Positions 17,826-26,582 are shown, counted from the first letter of the stretch. The stretch: 64,000 bases of DNA from Moritella marina ATCC 15381 (GCF_008931805.1 NZ_CP044399.1:3211370-3275369); one strand, 5' to 3'. Notes: generated from the letters alone by a model not told the origin. Program-made: numbers and translations.

Positions 17826-19139
17826 TTAAAATACCATATTCATTTGAGCTGAAACTAGAATTGCAGTTGCAGTTGAAGTGAACTCTTCAAGCGCAGCTAC
17901 AGGCCCTTGCTTTTCTTCAAAAGTAACGTCATCACCCATTATATACGCGGCACCGAAGTCAAAGCTCATCGTTTCACTTACCGCATAACTCATACCAGCA
18001 GAGATTTGATGACGGTTCGTATCCGGCATTGAAACAATAGCCTCACCTGCTTGTTCATCATAGGCATAACCCATACGTAATGTCACAGACTCAGAAACAT
18101 ACGCTGTTGCACCAACTGCATAACGCATACTATCCGAATAGTGTAGATCTTTTTGAAAACAAACTCCATCACCAAAACCAGCGTTAGGAGCACAATCCGC
18201 ACTTGTCGCTTTCAGCTCTTCTAATGCACTCCATTGCGTCCACATTGCACTATAATGCACAGCAAATATATCAGTTAATTTATGGTAACCAGATAATTCT
18301 GCAATTGCTGGTAAAGTAATATCTACAGTACCGGTAACAGTATTAGCTTCTGGAGTACCTAAGTTGGGATCAAAAGCAGCGCCACTACCAGTGAAGTCCC
18401 CTTCAAAGCTCATATCAACTGCAGAACGATATGTTAATGCTAAACGATTGTTATCATTAACCGTCAATAATGTACCAACATTCCAGCCGTGGCCGATAGC
18501 ATTACCACCCATATCAAATTCACCAAGGCTAAAGCCTCTTTTCATTTCAGCTTGGCCGACAACTAAATCATAACCAGCACCAATACTTAATAAATCATTT
18601 ACTTTATAAGCAATATTAAAGCTGCTATCAATAGTAATAATACTTGTAGTTCCACCAATATCACCATAAGCAAATTCATCGCTTATCTCAGTACCAGTAC
18701 CATAGTTTGAGAACATTGCAAACCCAATCGCTACTTTATCGTTGATTGGCATTATAGCCGCAAAGCTCGGAACGAATTGATCTGGTGCATAATCAGATTC
18801 TGTTGCTGAAATAGTTTCAATATCACACTGTAGCCCTAATCTATTGCAATTATTCCCAGTATTATAATCATACGTATAATCTGTATTAACATCAGGGGCA
18901 ATGAAAGCAAGTTGACTTGATACCGTTATTTTATCAAACATCATCATCGCTGCCGGGTTTTTAGTGAGTACTAAAGCAGTATCAGCGATTGCGCCTTCAC
19001 CTGCGTTAGCACGGCCTAAACCAGTTGCTGAATGTTCGCCAACTTGGAAACCAGCAGCAAGTACTGATGTCGAAGTTGTCGCTAATGCCAGCGCGATAGC
19101 TGAACTAAGGTATGAAGTCACTTTCAAATTGCATTTCAT
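17826..19139 (-). CDS. fadL: FadL-family outer membrane transport protein
   Basis: 437-residue outer-membrane beta-barrel of the OMPP1/FadL/TodX family, for long-chain fatty acids or hydrophobic compounds. A signal peptide ends at VLA (about residue 28). The mature N-terminus AGFQVGEHSATGLGRANAG with the following NPAAMMMFD is the plug/hatch signature of FadL. The barrel ends with a hydrophobic strand and terminal Phe (SAQMNMVF), as needed for outer-membrane assembly. Two cysteine-containing loops are seen (near residues 88-94 and 319-332). A striking 14-bp dyad lies upstream. Confidence 0.87.
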   Translation of the reverse strand: MKCNLKVTSYLSSAIALALATTSTSVLAAGFQVGEHSATGLGRANAGEGAIADTALVLTKNPAAMMMFDKITVSSQLAFIAPDVNTDYTYDYNTGNNCNRLGLQCDIETISATESDYAPDQFVPSFAAIMPINDKVAIGFAMFSNYGTGTEISDEFAYGDIGGTTSIITIDSSFNIAYKVNDLLSIGAGYDLVVGQAEMKRGFSLGEFDMGGNAIGHGWNVGTLLTVNDNNRLALTYRSAVDMSFEGDFTGSGAAFDPNLGTPEANTVTGTVDITLPAIAELSGYHKLTDIFAVHYSAMWTQWSALEELKATSADCAPNAGFGDGVCFQKDLHYSDSMRYAVGATAYVSESVTLRMGYAYDEQAGEAIVSMPDTNRHQISAGMSYAVSETMSFDFGAAYIMGDDVTFEEKQGPVAALEEFTSTATAILVSAQMNMVF

Positions 19140-19201
19140 TACATAAATCCTGTTGTTTTTATTGGGTATGCCGAGGATGTTAATGTATTGTGACAGGTCG
19201 T

Positions 19202-19241
19202 AATATGTCGTTTAGAAACAATATTAGCTAAACGACATATT
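19202..19241. promoter_or_regulatory. Perfect 14-bp dyad upstream of fadL
   Basis: AATATGTCGTTTAG (19202-19215) and CTAAACGACATATT (19228-19241) are exact inverted copies with a 12-base spacer, 63-102 bases upstream of the fadL start. No T-run follows in either direction, so it is unlikely to be a terminator. It could be a two-turn operator or a stable 5' UTR hairpin. The regulator is unknown. Confidence 0.55.
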
Positions 19242-19471
19242 TACTCATAAAGAGGGTGTTTTAGTTGAATTTAACGTATTTTAGCGACATCTAAGCGTAC
19301 AACCAGGTAGTGCAATAACTCTAACATTATTTTTCATTTAGAAAAATCCAACTAATGACGGTATCAACCAGCATCATTTTACCTATTTCAGTTGCCGTGT
19401 ATGAATGTGTTACTATAGCGCTCGTTCAAAATATCATTCGACTATTAATTAATGACAAGAGCTACTTTATA

Positions 19472-20002
19472 ATGATCAACCAAATGCCCGTCCTTCGTTC
19501 TACTATTCATCCTGACGTAACAGATCCTAAAAGCACTGACCAACGGATTGCTGCACGTGGCATCATTACCCAAGGTGAGGAGATCTTACTTATCTTCACC
19601 GCACGCTATCATGATTACAGCTTACCCGGTGGTGGCATGCATGAAGGTGAAGACATAGTTACCGCGTTAATTCGTGAAGTAGAAGAAGAAACTGGCGCTG
19701 AAAATATTCATAACGTTGCCCCTTATGGTTGCTATGAAGAAATGCGCCCTTGGTATAAAGGAGGTTTTGACAGTATTCACATGGTCTCTTACTGTTTTAC
19801 TTGCGATGCCAACAAGCTACTCGGCACACCAAGATTAGAAGAAAATGAAATAAAAAATGGCGTGAGTGCAATGTGGATCAATATCCATGAAGCGATCGCC
19901 CATAATCTTGAAGTAATAAAAAGCTATCCAAAAGCGGGTCTATCTATTGAACGCGAAACCTACCTATTACAAAAAATAGCCAAAGAGCTTGTAGCAGCAT
20001 AA
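19472..20002 (+). CDS. NUDIX hydrolase
   Basis: 176 residues from the ATG at 19472 (alternative at 19484); the open frame runs upstream to 19355 but that part is hydrophobic and unlike the family. The complete Nudix box is seen: GGGMHEGEDIVTALIREVEE followed by ETGAE, giving GX5EX7REVXEEXG. The strand before it, GEEILLIFTARYHDYSLPGG, is typical. The enzyme hydrolyses a nucleoside diphosphate linked to another group; the substrate is not evident. ALLELES for substrate, such as MutT- or ADP-ribose-specific residues, are not recognisable. Monocistronic as far as can be seen. Confidence 0.88.
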   Translation: MINQMPVLRSTIHPDVTDPKSTDQRIAARGIITQGEEILLIFTARYHDYSLPGGGMHEGEDIVTALIREVEEETGAENIHNVAPYGCYEEMRPWYKGGFDSIHMVSYCFTCDANKLLGTPRLEENEIKNGVSAMWINIHEAIAHNLEVIKSYPKAGLSIERETYLLQKIAKELVAA

Positions 20003-20123
20003 ACGATCATCGTCATTTACCATCATAAAGTCACCATAAATACGTGATGGATTTGTGATTAGTTATGCAACAACCTTTATTGTATTCTTAACTTAAGGAT
20101 AGAATTCAATAAAGGGTTAAACT

Positions 20124-21488
20124 ATGCAACCAGAATTTAAATCTCAAATTAATATGCTACTACTCGGCCTAGATATTATGACAGGCCTCTTCATTCTGGC
20201 CCTCATTGGTGGGATCATCAGTATTATCTACATGTACATTGTAGACAAAGGACAAACCAAACAAGCAATTCGACATAACTACCCCGTCATCGGCCGATTT
20301 AGATACTTATTTGAAAAACAAGGCGAATTCTTCCGTCAATATTTCTTCGCACAAGATCGTGAAGAAATGCCCTTTAATCGTGCGGAACGTTCTTGGGTTT
20401 ACCGCGCGGCAAAAAATGTCGATAGAACCATCGCGTTTGGTTCCACCCGAAATCTCGACCAAGTGGGCACTATCATGTTCATGAATTGCGCCTTTCCGAC
20501 ACTTTCTGAAGATGCGATCCCCCCACAAAACGTCACGATTGGCGCCAACTGCACCACCCCATACACCACAAATTCTCTCTTCAATATCTCAGGCATGAGT
20601 TACGGCGCTATTTCAAAGCCCGCTGTATTAGCATTATCCCATGGTGCTAAAGAAGCAGGTTGCTGGCTAAATACCGGTGAAGGTGGTTTATCTAGTCATC
20701 ATCTTGCAGGCGGCGCTGATCTTGTTTATCAAATTGGCACCGCCAAATATGGCGTTCGCGATGACAGTGGTCAATTAAGTGATGAAAAACTAAAATCATT
20801 CGCAGCTCTCGAACAAGTCAAAATGTTTGAAATAAAACTAAGCCAAGGCGCTAAACCCGGTAAAGGTGGTATTTTACCCGGTAAAAAAGTGACGCCAGAA
20901 ATCGCCAAGATCCGTGGGATCCCTGTTGGTGAAGATTCCATCAGCCCTAATGCTCACCCAGAAATTAAAAATGTCGGTGATATTCTGGATATGGTCGCGC
21001 GTATTCGTCAAGTATCAGGTAAGCCAGTAGGGTTGAAATTTGTCCTTGGACACAGCCAATGGCTAAATGATTTATTAACAGAAGTGAATAAACGTGGTGT
21101 CAATTCAGCGCCTGACTTTATAACACTAGATAGTGCAGATGGTGGGACAGGTGCAGCACCTCAGCCCTTAATGGACTACGTCGGCTTACCATTAAAAGAA
21201 AGCTTGCCTTTATTAGTTAACATGCTAGAAAAATATAACCTACGCGAGCAAGTTAAAGTTATCGCATCAGGTAAGTTAATAACCCCATCCAAAGTCGCTT
21301 GGGCGTTAGCAGTGGGCGCTGATTTTATCGTATCTGCTCGTGGTAATATGTTTGCACTCGGTTGTATTCAGGCGTTACAGTGCAATAAAAATACCTGTCC
21401 AACGGGGATCACAACACACAACCCCAAGCTGCAAGAAGGACTGAATGTACAAGACAAAGCACTGCGGATCGCCAACTATAATAAGTAA
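20124..21488 (+). CDS. FMN-binding glutamate-synthase-family protein, ended by an in-frame stop
   Basis: 454 residues up to a TAA at 21486-21488. The N-terminus has a membrane helix (about residues 12-40), then the GltS-like TIM barrel: SFNISGMSYGAIS-type block (FNISGMSYGAISKPA), NTGEGGLSSHH, GAKPGKGGILPG, DFITLDSADGGTGAAP, VIASGKLITPSKVAWALAVGAD, and the cysteine cluster CNKNTCPTG for an iron-sulfur centre. Complete relatives continue with an IAHSCGV..P block. That block is encoded in the same frame immediately after the stop (to 21623), so the gene carries a nonsense mutation, is read through, or contains a sequencing error. The core domain remains whole. Confidence 0.85.
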   Translation: MQPEFKSQINMLLLGLDIMTGLFILALIGGIISIIYMYIVDKGQTKQAIRHNYPVIGRFRYLFEKQGEFFRQYFFAQDREEMPFNRAERSWVYRAAKNVDRTIAFGSTRNLDQVGTIMFMNCAFPTLSEDAIPPQNVTIGANCTTPYTTNSLFNISGMSYGAISKPAVLALSHGAKEAGCWLNTGEGGLSSHHLAGGADLVYQIGTAKYGVRDDSGQLSDEKLKSFAALEQVKMFEIKLSQGAKPGKGGILPGKKVTPEIAKIRGIPVGEDSISPNAHPEIKNVGDILDMVARIRQVSGKPVGLKFVLGHSQWLNDLLTEVNKRGVNSAPDFITLDSADGGTGAAPQPLMDYVGLPLKESLPLLVNMLEKYNLREQVKVIASGKLITPSKVAWALAVGADFIVSARGNMFALGCIQALQCNKNTCPTGITTHNPKLQEGLNVQDKALRIANYNK

Positions 21489-21623
21489 ATTCATTATGGT
21501 GTGGGATTAATTGCACATTCTTGCGGTGTCAATGAACCACGGAAGCTCCGTCGCGATCATGTGCGTATTGTCACTGAAAATGGTCTTTCTATCGCACTTG
21601 ATAAGCTTTACCCTATAGAATAA
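21489..21623 (+). pseudogene. In-frame C-terminal remainder of the FMN glutamate-synthase-like gene
   Basis: Directly after the TAA at 21486, the same frame stays open for 44 codons. It encodes YGVGLIAHSCGVNEPRKLRR and then HVRIVTENGLSIALDKLYPIE before a second TAA at 21621. This is the expected conserved C-terminus of the family, so a single codon separates the two parts. No ribosome site or start codon suggests independent translation. Confidence 0.8.
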
Positions 21624-21786
21624 ATAACCCATCACGCTGAGCTTAGGCTTTTGTTTTTAATACTTTTTAACCAATTTAAAATCTAAGCTAAAATAACTCC
21701 TTCTCTTGGTTAATATTTCTAATAGTTCAGCGTATAACTGTATTCCTGGCAACCGATTTTAACGATCGTAAAGAAAGGGAATTAAA

Positions 21787-22290
21787 ATGAAGCTATTAGT
21801 CAAACAAAACGTGGGGGATATTCATAAAGACCACTTAAAGATTTTAGACAATGTTATCACCTTCTTACAATACAATATTGATGACCTTGAATTCCTTCCT
21901 TTTAATCTCGGTGAAGAACAAGATGATTACCAGCAAGCTTTTCAGCGACAAACAGGGATCATCTTTACGCCTGCTAATTATCGTCATTATCGTTTACGCT
22001 TATTATCGGTTGTTGATGCGCTGCTTTATATCCATACATCATCTAATGATAGTGATGCTTATGAACTTTCTTACAATTTAAGTTCCATCCATCCTAAACC
22101 GGTATTTTTTGCTGTCTGGCGTGGTGCACCAATCAAAAGTCCACTGCTTAAAGAGCTAGATCAAGATTACCCTGTTACCTATTGCCAATTCAGTCACCCT
22201 AGAGAATTACTCGAGGGCTTTAAACTGTTTTTACAAAAACACGGTAAAGAAGTACCAAATAATCAATTTGAAAAAGAGTTGATGTCCTGA
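21787..22290 (+). CDS. Hypothetical protein, possible nucleoside-deoxyribosyltransferase-like fold
   Basis: 167 residues, not confidently recognised. The start at 21787 follows AAAGAAAGGGA. The centre reads VVDALLYIHTSSNDSDAYELSY, then KPVFFAVWRGAP, PVTYCQFSHPRELLEGFKLFL. A strand with an Asp, a loop with small residues, and a Glu-Leu helix recall nucleoside 2-deoxyribosyltransferase/SLOG-like Rossmann proteins, but the similarity is weak and may be chance. No signal peptide or membrane helix. It lies between the FMN enzyme and an Rrf2 regulator on the same strand. Confidence 0.6.
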   Translation: MKLLVKQNVGDIHKDHLKILDNVITFLQYNIDDLEFLPFNLGEEQDDYQQAFQRQTGIIFTPANYRHYRLRLLSVVDALLYIHTSSNDSDAYELSYNLSSIHPKPVFFAVWRGAPIKSPLLKELDQDYPVTYCQFSHPRELLEGFKLFLQKHGKEVPNNQFEKELMS

Positions 22291-22369
22291 ATTTAGGTAA
22301 CAATGAAGGTAATTTCTAGATATCTCTAGGCATAATTAATTTTCAATAACTCTGGTTATGGTGATAAAA

Positions 22370-22804
22370 GTGAAAATAACGACTTATACAGATTTTGGTA
22401 TACGCACATTAATGTATTTATCCACGCTACCAAAAGGACAGCGTTCAAGTTCTGCAGAAGTAGCGGATATATATCAAGCATCACGCAACCATATTGCAAA
22501 AGTGATCGCTCATCTCTCTTCGTTAGACTACATAAAATCATCTCGCGGAAAAAATGGCGGGATATGGTTAGCAAAATCAGCATCAGAAATTAATGTGGGG
22601 CAGCTGGTTCGCGCATTAGAAAATAATTTAAGAGGGTTTGATGATAATACGTCAGACAGCGATCTCGTGCCGACTTACCAGTTAAAGAATGTATTACAAA
22701 CAGGTATAGATGCTTTTCTTAACACTCTTGATCAATACAGTCTTGCTGATTTACTTGATGAACAGCATCAATTTGAATCACAGTGCTATATGAAACAAGC
22801 CTAG
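22370..22804 (+). CDS. Rrf2-family regulator, NsrR-like but lacking cluster cysteines
   Basis: 144 residues from a GTG at 22370 (GGTGAT six bases upstream), which aligns its start with E. coli NsrR; an ATG at 22358 is the alternative. Winged-helix region: TDFGIRTLMYLSTLP, YQASRNHIAKVIAHLSSL, then SSRGKNGGIWLAK, all close to NsrR. In NsrR three cysteines in the segment before helix 6 bind a [4Fe-4S] or [2Fe-2S] cluster. The equivalent segment here, GFDDNTSDSDLVPTYQLKNV, has none; the only cysteine is near the C-terminus (CYMKQA). It therefore probably cannot sense NO by the known mechanism. The SRPBCC gene follows after 234 bases. Confidence 0.82.
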   Translation: MKITTYTDFGIRTLMYLSTLPKGQRSSSAEVADIYQASRNHIAKVIAHLSSLDYIKSSRGKNGGIWLAKSASEINVGQLVRALENNLRGFDDNTSDSDLVPTYQLKNVLQTGIDAFLNTLDQYSLADLLDEQHQFESQCYMKQA

Positions 22805-23038
22805 TCATGATGATAAGCAAGCATAGTCTAAAATAATGACTGTATTATCGGTATAACCTTTGATCCAGTTTTCAGCTTATTGTATTTTAAGAAAAAAATG
22901 TAATATTACCGCCTCATTTCCAATGTCTAATTGTTGACAACAATCTTTATCTGGGGCAATGTAGCGGCATAAAATACTACTTCTAGGATAGTTATTCTAG
23001 AATAAAAAACACTATTATGAATAGAAGGGAAATTTGAA

Positions 23039-23521
23039 ATGGCTTTCGATGTAAAAATACAACTCAATAAAAAATTTACTGTTGTTGCTGATATCAACAC
23101 AGTTTATAACCTTTTAGCTGATGTGCCAGCGTCTACAAGTCACTTCCCCGATCTAGACAACTTGATCGAAGAAGCTGCAAATACTTTCCGCTGGGAAATG
23201 AAAAAAATTGGTCTAGGTCCAATTCAACTGCAAACAATTTATGCATGTGAATACATCTGTGATGAGGCGAATAAATCTATTATTTGGGAGTCACGCGATA
23301 CAGCAAATAATAGTGCGAAAGTATCAGGCAAGTGGATTTTAACTGAAACAGCTACAGGCTGTGATATTAACTTATTAACAGATGCCGTTATTACAATCCC
23401 ATTACCTAGTCTTGCAGGGATTGGCTTGAAACCAGTTGTTAAAGTTGAGTTCGAAACACTAACTAATACATATATCAAAAACCTATCTAAAGCATTATCT
23501 AAAGTAGCTACCACAGCATAA
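23039..23521 (+). CDS. SRPBCC (START-like) domain protein
   Basis: 160-residue cytoplasmic protein. KKFTVVADINTVYNLLADVPASTSHFPDL is the typical opening strand and helix of SRPBCC/polyketide-cyclase-like domains, followed by alternating strands (SIIWESRDTANNSAKVSGKW) and a long C-terminal helix (ETLTNTYIKNLSKALSKV). The fold forms a pocket for a hydrophobic ligand; ligand and role are unknown. AGAAGGG precedes the ATG. A strong terminator follows, so it is transcribed alone or from the upstream regulator gene. A CTAG-containing dyad in its leader resembles one in front of the Rrf2 gene. Confidence 0.77.
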   Translation: MAFDVKIQLNKKFTVVADINTVYNLLADVPASTSHFPDLDNLIEEAANTFRWEMKKIGLGPIQLQTIYACEYICDEANKSIIWESRDTANNSAKVSGKWILTETATGCDINLLTDAVITIPLPSLAGIGLKPVVKVEFETLTNTYIKNLSKALSKVATTA

Positions 23522-23554
23522 TACTGTTTTTATGATATTACTTTAAACTATCCC

Positions 23555-23585
23555 AAAACCGAGTTAGGACGCTAACTCGGTTTTT
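23555..23585 (+). terminator. Terminator after SRPBCC gene
   Basis: AAAACCGAGTTAG (23555-23567) pairs perfectly with CTAACTCGGTTTT (23572-23584) around a GACG-type loop, followed by a T-run. Confidence 0.92.
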
Positions 23586-23880
23586 ATTATTCTACCTCCT
23601 CGCCCAATTAATACCTTCAAATTAAAAGCGGCTATATTATTGCGGTTCTCCTGTAGAATAAAAAACAAACAACTAACAGCCCCATCAGTCAATTTTTGTA
23701 AAAAACAGCAATATACACCACATACTAAAAATATAAGCATTTAACACTGCGCCACAGCTTACCAGTGAAGTATTAAACTAGAATTTAGCCATTGGTAAGT
23801 ATTAACCAAATAAATTACCGCCAATTTAGATTTATATTCTGAATAAAGAGCTTATATCGGTTTTTTTAATATGTTATTAG

Positions 23881-23905
23881 TATGTACATAACTATTATGT
23901 ACATA
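23881..23905 (+). promoter_or_regulatory. Tandem TATGTACATA palindromes before the NSS transporter
   Basis: Two identical ten-base palindromes TATGTACATA, at 23881-23890 and 23896-23905, are 15 bases apart centre to centre and end just before the ribosome site. A pair of identical palindromes at this spacing is a credible operator for a dimeric regulator binding in tandem. The regulator is not identifiable. The rest of the approximately 295-base spacer upstream holds nothing recognised. Confidence 0.5.
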
Positions 23906-23920
23906 ACCCAGGATGGGAAA

Positions 23921-25306
23921 ATGACAACAAGCACAACAATTGATAATCGCTGGTCTAGCGAATTTAAATACGTACTTGCAGCAGCAGGCGCAGCTGTAGG
24001 TTTAGGCAATCTGTGGAAATTCCCTTACATTATGGGCGAAAATGGTGGTGGTGCATTTGTACTGGTTTACCTTTTTTGTATTCTGCTAATTGGTATCCCA
24101 GTGATGATGGCAGAAGTAATGATCGGTAAGCGCGCTCGTACTTCTCCTGCAAATGCTTCAGCAACCGTAGCCAAGGAATCTGGCGGTTCAAGTATTTGGT
24201 CACTACTCGGTGCATCTGGCGTTATCGCAGGTTCACTTATCTTAAGTTTCTACATCGTCATTGCAGGCTGGGCCGCAGCTTATATCTTCTTTGGTATCAG
24301 CGGAGACTTCCTTGCAACAGCGGGTTCTGAAATTGCTCACAAAGATGAAATCGGCGCATTATTCACTGGTTTAATCACAGATACTACGCAATTAATTATC
24401 TGGTCTTCAATCACAATCATTGCAGCAATGCTGGTATTGATTCGTGGTGTTAACGCTGGCTTAGAAAAAGCTGTTACTTACTTAATGCCATTATTGTTTG
24501 TGCTATTAACTATCATCATGGTTTATGCAGCAGCAACAGGTAACTTTGGTGAAGCAGCACAATTCATGTTCTCTCCAGATTTCTCTAAGTTATCATTTGA
24601 TGGTGTATTAACAGCGCTAGGTCATGCATTCTTCACGCTAAGTTTATCATCAGGTATCATGATGGTTTATGGCGCATATATGCCTGAAGGTACATCGATC
24701 GCGAAAACGTCTATCTATATCGCAGTCATGGATACAGCAGTAGCACTTATCGCAGGTATGGCTATCTTCCCAATCGTATTTGCTAATGGTATGGAACCTT
24801 CAGCAGGCCCAGGTCTACTGTTCGTATCATTGCCTATCGCGTTTGGTCAGATGCCACTAGGTACTTTATTCGGTACGCTATTCTTCATCATGGTAACATT
24901 TGCGGCATTCACATCAGTGATTGCATTACTTGAATCTCCAGTCGCTTACCTCAATGAACGCCTTGGCTTAAGCCGTGCTAAAGCCACAATCGTTGCAGGT
25001 TGTACTATTTGGGCGCTATCGTTACTAACGGTATTCTCACTCAGTGGTGCACCTTGGGCTCAAGATGTCGTGATGGGTCTGAACTTCTTCGATGCATTAG
25101 ATAAATTAACAGCAAACATCATGCTACCACTTGCAGGCCTATTTACTGCGGTATTAGTCGGCTGGGTTGTGAAAGAAAACATCACTCGTGAGGAATTTGG
25201 TTTATCTGAATTTGCTTATAAAGCGGTTATGTTCTGCTTACGTTACTTATCTCCAGTAGCGATTGCAATTGTATTCCTACAAGCTGTGGGTTTCATTAGC
25301 CTTTAA
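23921..25306 (+). CDS. Sodium-dependent transporter of the NSS (SNF) family
   Basis: 461-residue inner-membrane symporter with about 11-12 helices, using Na+ to import an amino acid or related amine. The ATG at 23921 after AGGATGGG is preferred over upstream ATGs within a palindromic repeat. The opening RWSSEFKYVLAAAGAAVGLG NLWKFPY block is the unwound TM1 that binds sodium and substrate; GIPVMMAEVMIGKRAR follows. A late ALGHAFFTLSLSSGIMMVYG block is TM6. Substrate unknown; bacterial relatives include the tryptophan/tyrosine and leucine transporters. Flanked by terminators, so monocistronic. Confidence 0.92.
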   Translation: MTTSTTIDNRWSSEFKYVLAAAGAAVGLGNLWKFPYIMGENGGGAFVLVYLFCILLIGIPVMMAEVMIGKRARTSPANASATVAKESGGSSIWSLLGASGVIAGSLILSFYIVIAGWAAAYIFFGISGDFLATAGSEIAHKDEIGALFTGLITDTTQLIIWSSITIIAAMLVLIRGVNAGLEKAVTYLMPLLFVLLTIIMVYAAATGNFGEAAQFMFSPDFSKLSFDGVLTALGHAFFTLSLSSGIMMVYGAYMPEGTSIAKTSIYIAVMDTAVALIAGMAIFPIVFANGMEPSAGPGLLFVSLPIAFGQMPLGTLFGTLFFIMVTFAAFTSVIALLESPVAYLNERLGLSRAKATIVAGCTIWALSLLTVFSLSGAPWAQDVVMGLNFFDALDKLTANIMLPLAGLFTAVLVGWVVKENITREEFGLSEFAYKAVMFCLRYLSPVAIAIVFLQAVGFISL

Positions 25307-25325
25307 TCACTAAATGCTAAAAACT

Positions 25326-25355
25326 AAAAAGGCTTCAAATATTGAAGCCTTTTTT
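25326..25355. terminator. Terminator after NSS transporter gene
   Basis: A 13-bp stem (25326-25338 with 25342-25354) and a three-base loop, flanked by A and T runs. It also ends the convergent hypothetical gene. Confidence 0.9.
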
Positions 25356-25391
25356 ATATCTTAGATTTAGTATTAACGTATTAACATTAGC

Positions 25392-26582
25392 TTAGCCAAA
25401 GATAGCTCTTAGCAGTTGCATTACTTCTGTTGCACTTTTACCTTTTTCAACTTCAACAATCATTGAGTCACGCTTACTTTGTAAGTATGCAGGTAAGTCT
25501 GGTTCAGCTAATAAACGGTCTACTGCTTCAGTTGCGCTTTCTTTCGTGCGCTTTTGGCGTACAACACCTGCAGCGCGTGTGCGACCAGCAGTTGTAGAGC
25601 GAACCGCAACAGGCTTGTTTTTCAACTTAAGGTAATTTGATTTATCTGCAAAATCGTTATCAACAAAGAAGAACAAATCAAATAACACAACGCGGTTATT
25701 CCATAGATCAAGTTCAGTTGCATCTTCCGGCTGTGCAGACTTAAACCAAGGTTGGCGGTGGATAGCTTCTATAATATCAAACCAGTAACGAGAGAAATCA
25801 GTCGCGTTTAATTTAACTAAACCGAAGCCTTGGCAAAGCGCATCTACTTTAGCTGCTGTAAGCACCATGAATACATCAGGTCGACGCATCGCTAATAAAC
25901 GTGTCGCAGCAAACAAGCCAGCTTTCGCTTTGGCTAATGTAGCAAATGCTGCAGTATAGAGTTTTACAAACTCATTATAATCACATTCAGTTACTTCGCC
26001 CTCTAAAGGAATTGCAGCTAATGCATCATCCAATAAAGAAGGAGTATGTTGTAATAACTCATGTAACGCTTTCGCGCCACGCGTGCTACCAAATAGCTCA
26101 ACATCAAAATCAAACTTTGCAGGTTCGTGTGCTGATAAGTGCTTACCAGCAAACGCAAGGCGCTCAAGTTCAGACATATCCGCTAACGTGCTAATGCGCA
26201 ATGAACTAATATAGTTTAATAACCGTAGGCGCTCAGGTAATGCTTGACGATCTGACTGATCAATAAAAAAGTTTTTTAGAAATGGCCAAGGTGTTATACG
26301 CGAAGTCTTAACTTGGCGACAAGTGATCGATTTCTCTAATAGCTGTAATAGTTTTTGTAACGGTTTTTCATGCTTTTCATCAAGCAAGTCCATATTTATA
26401 CCGTAACGTACATAATTATATAATTCATTACACCAACCAAGGAAATCTTCAGGGCGGTTTGTAACTTTAACAGCCATTAAATTCAAGCTGATTTCAGTAA
26501 CATAATCTACGATTTGATCATACTGTGCTGTTTCAACATCAGAGAGTCGCATTTCTTGCGGAGAAGTAATAAATTTTATCAT
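25392..26582 (-). CDS. Hypothetical protein of 396 residues, unrecognised
   Basis: I do not recognise this protein. It is mostly helical, without signal peptide or membrane helix. An aromatic motif RITPWPFLKNFFID lies near residues 95-108 and there is a central helical stretch with AAFATLAKAKAGLFAATRLL. A late acidic/aromatic stretch reads LWNNRVVLFDLFFFVDND. A basic linker (TTAGRTRAAGVVRQKRTK, about residues 330-350) precedes a final helical piece ending ATEVMQLLRAIFG. The basic linker suggests nucleic-acid or partner contact, which is inference. Codon use looks like its neighbours. The 221-base divergent region to the LysE gene contains an imperfect inverted repeat. Confidence 0.65.
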   Translation of the reverse strand: MIKFITSPQEMRLSDVETAQYDQIVDYVTEISLNLMAVKVTNRPEDFLGWCNELYNYVRYGINMDLLDEKHEKPLQKLLQLLEKSITCRQVKTSRITPWPFLKNFFIDQSDRQALPERLRLLNYISSLRISTLADMSELERLAFAGKHLSAHEPAKFDFDVELFGSTRGAKALHELLQHTPSLLDDALAAIPLEGEVTECDYNEFVKLYTAAFATLAKAKAGLFAATRLLAMRRPDVFMVLTAAKVDALCQGFGLVKLNATDFSRYWFDIIEAIHRQPWFKSAQPEDATELDLWNNRVVLFDLFFFVDNDFADKSNYLKLKNKPVAVRSTTAGRTRAAGVVRQKRTKESATEAVDRLLAEPDLPAYLQSKRDSMIVEVEKGKSATEVMQLLRAIFG

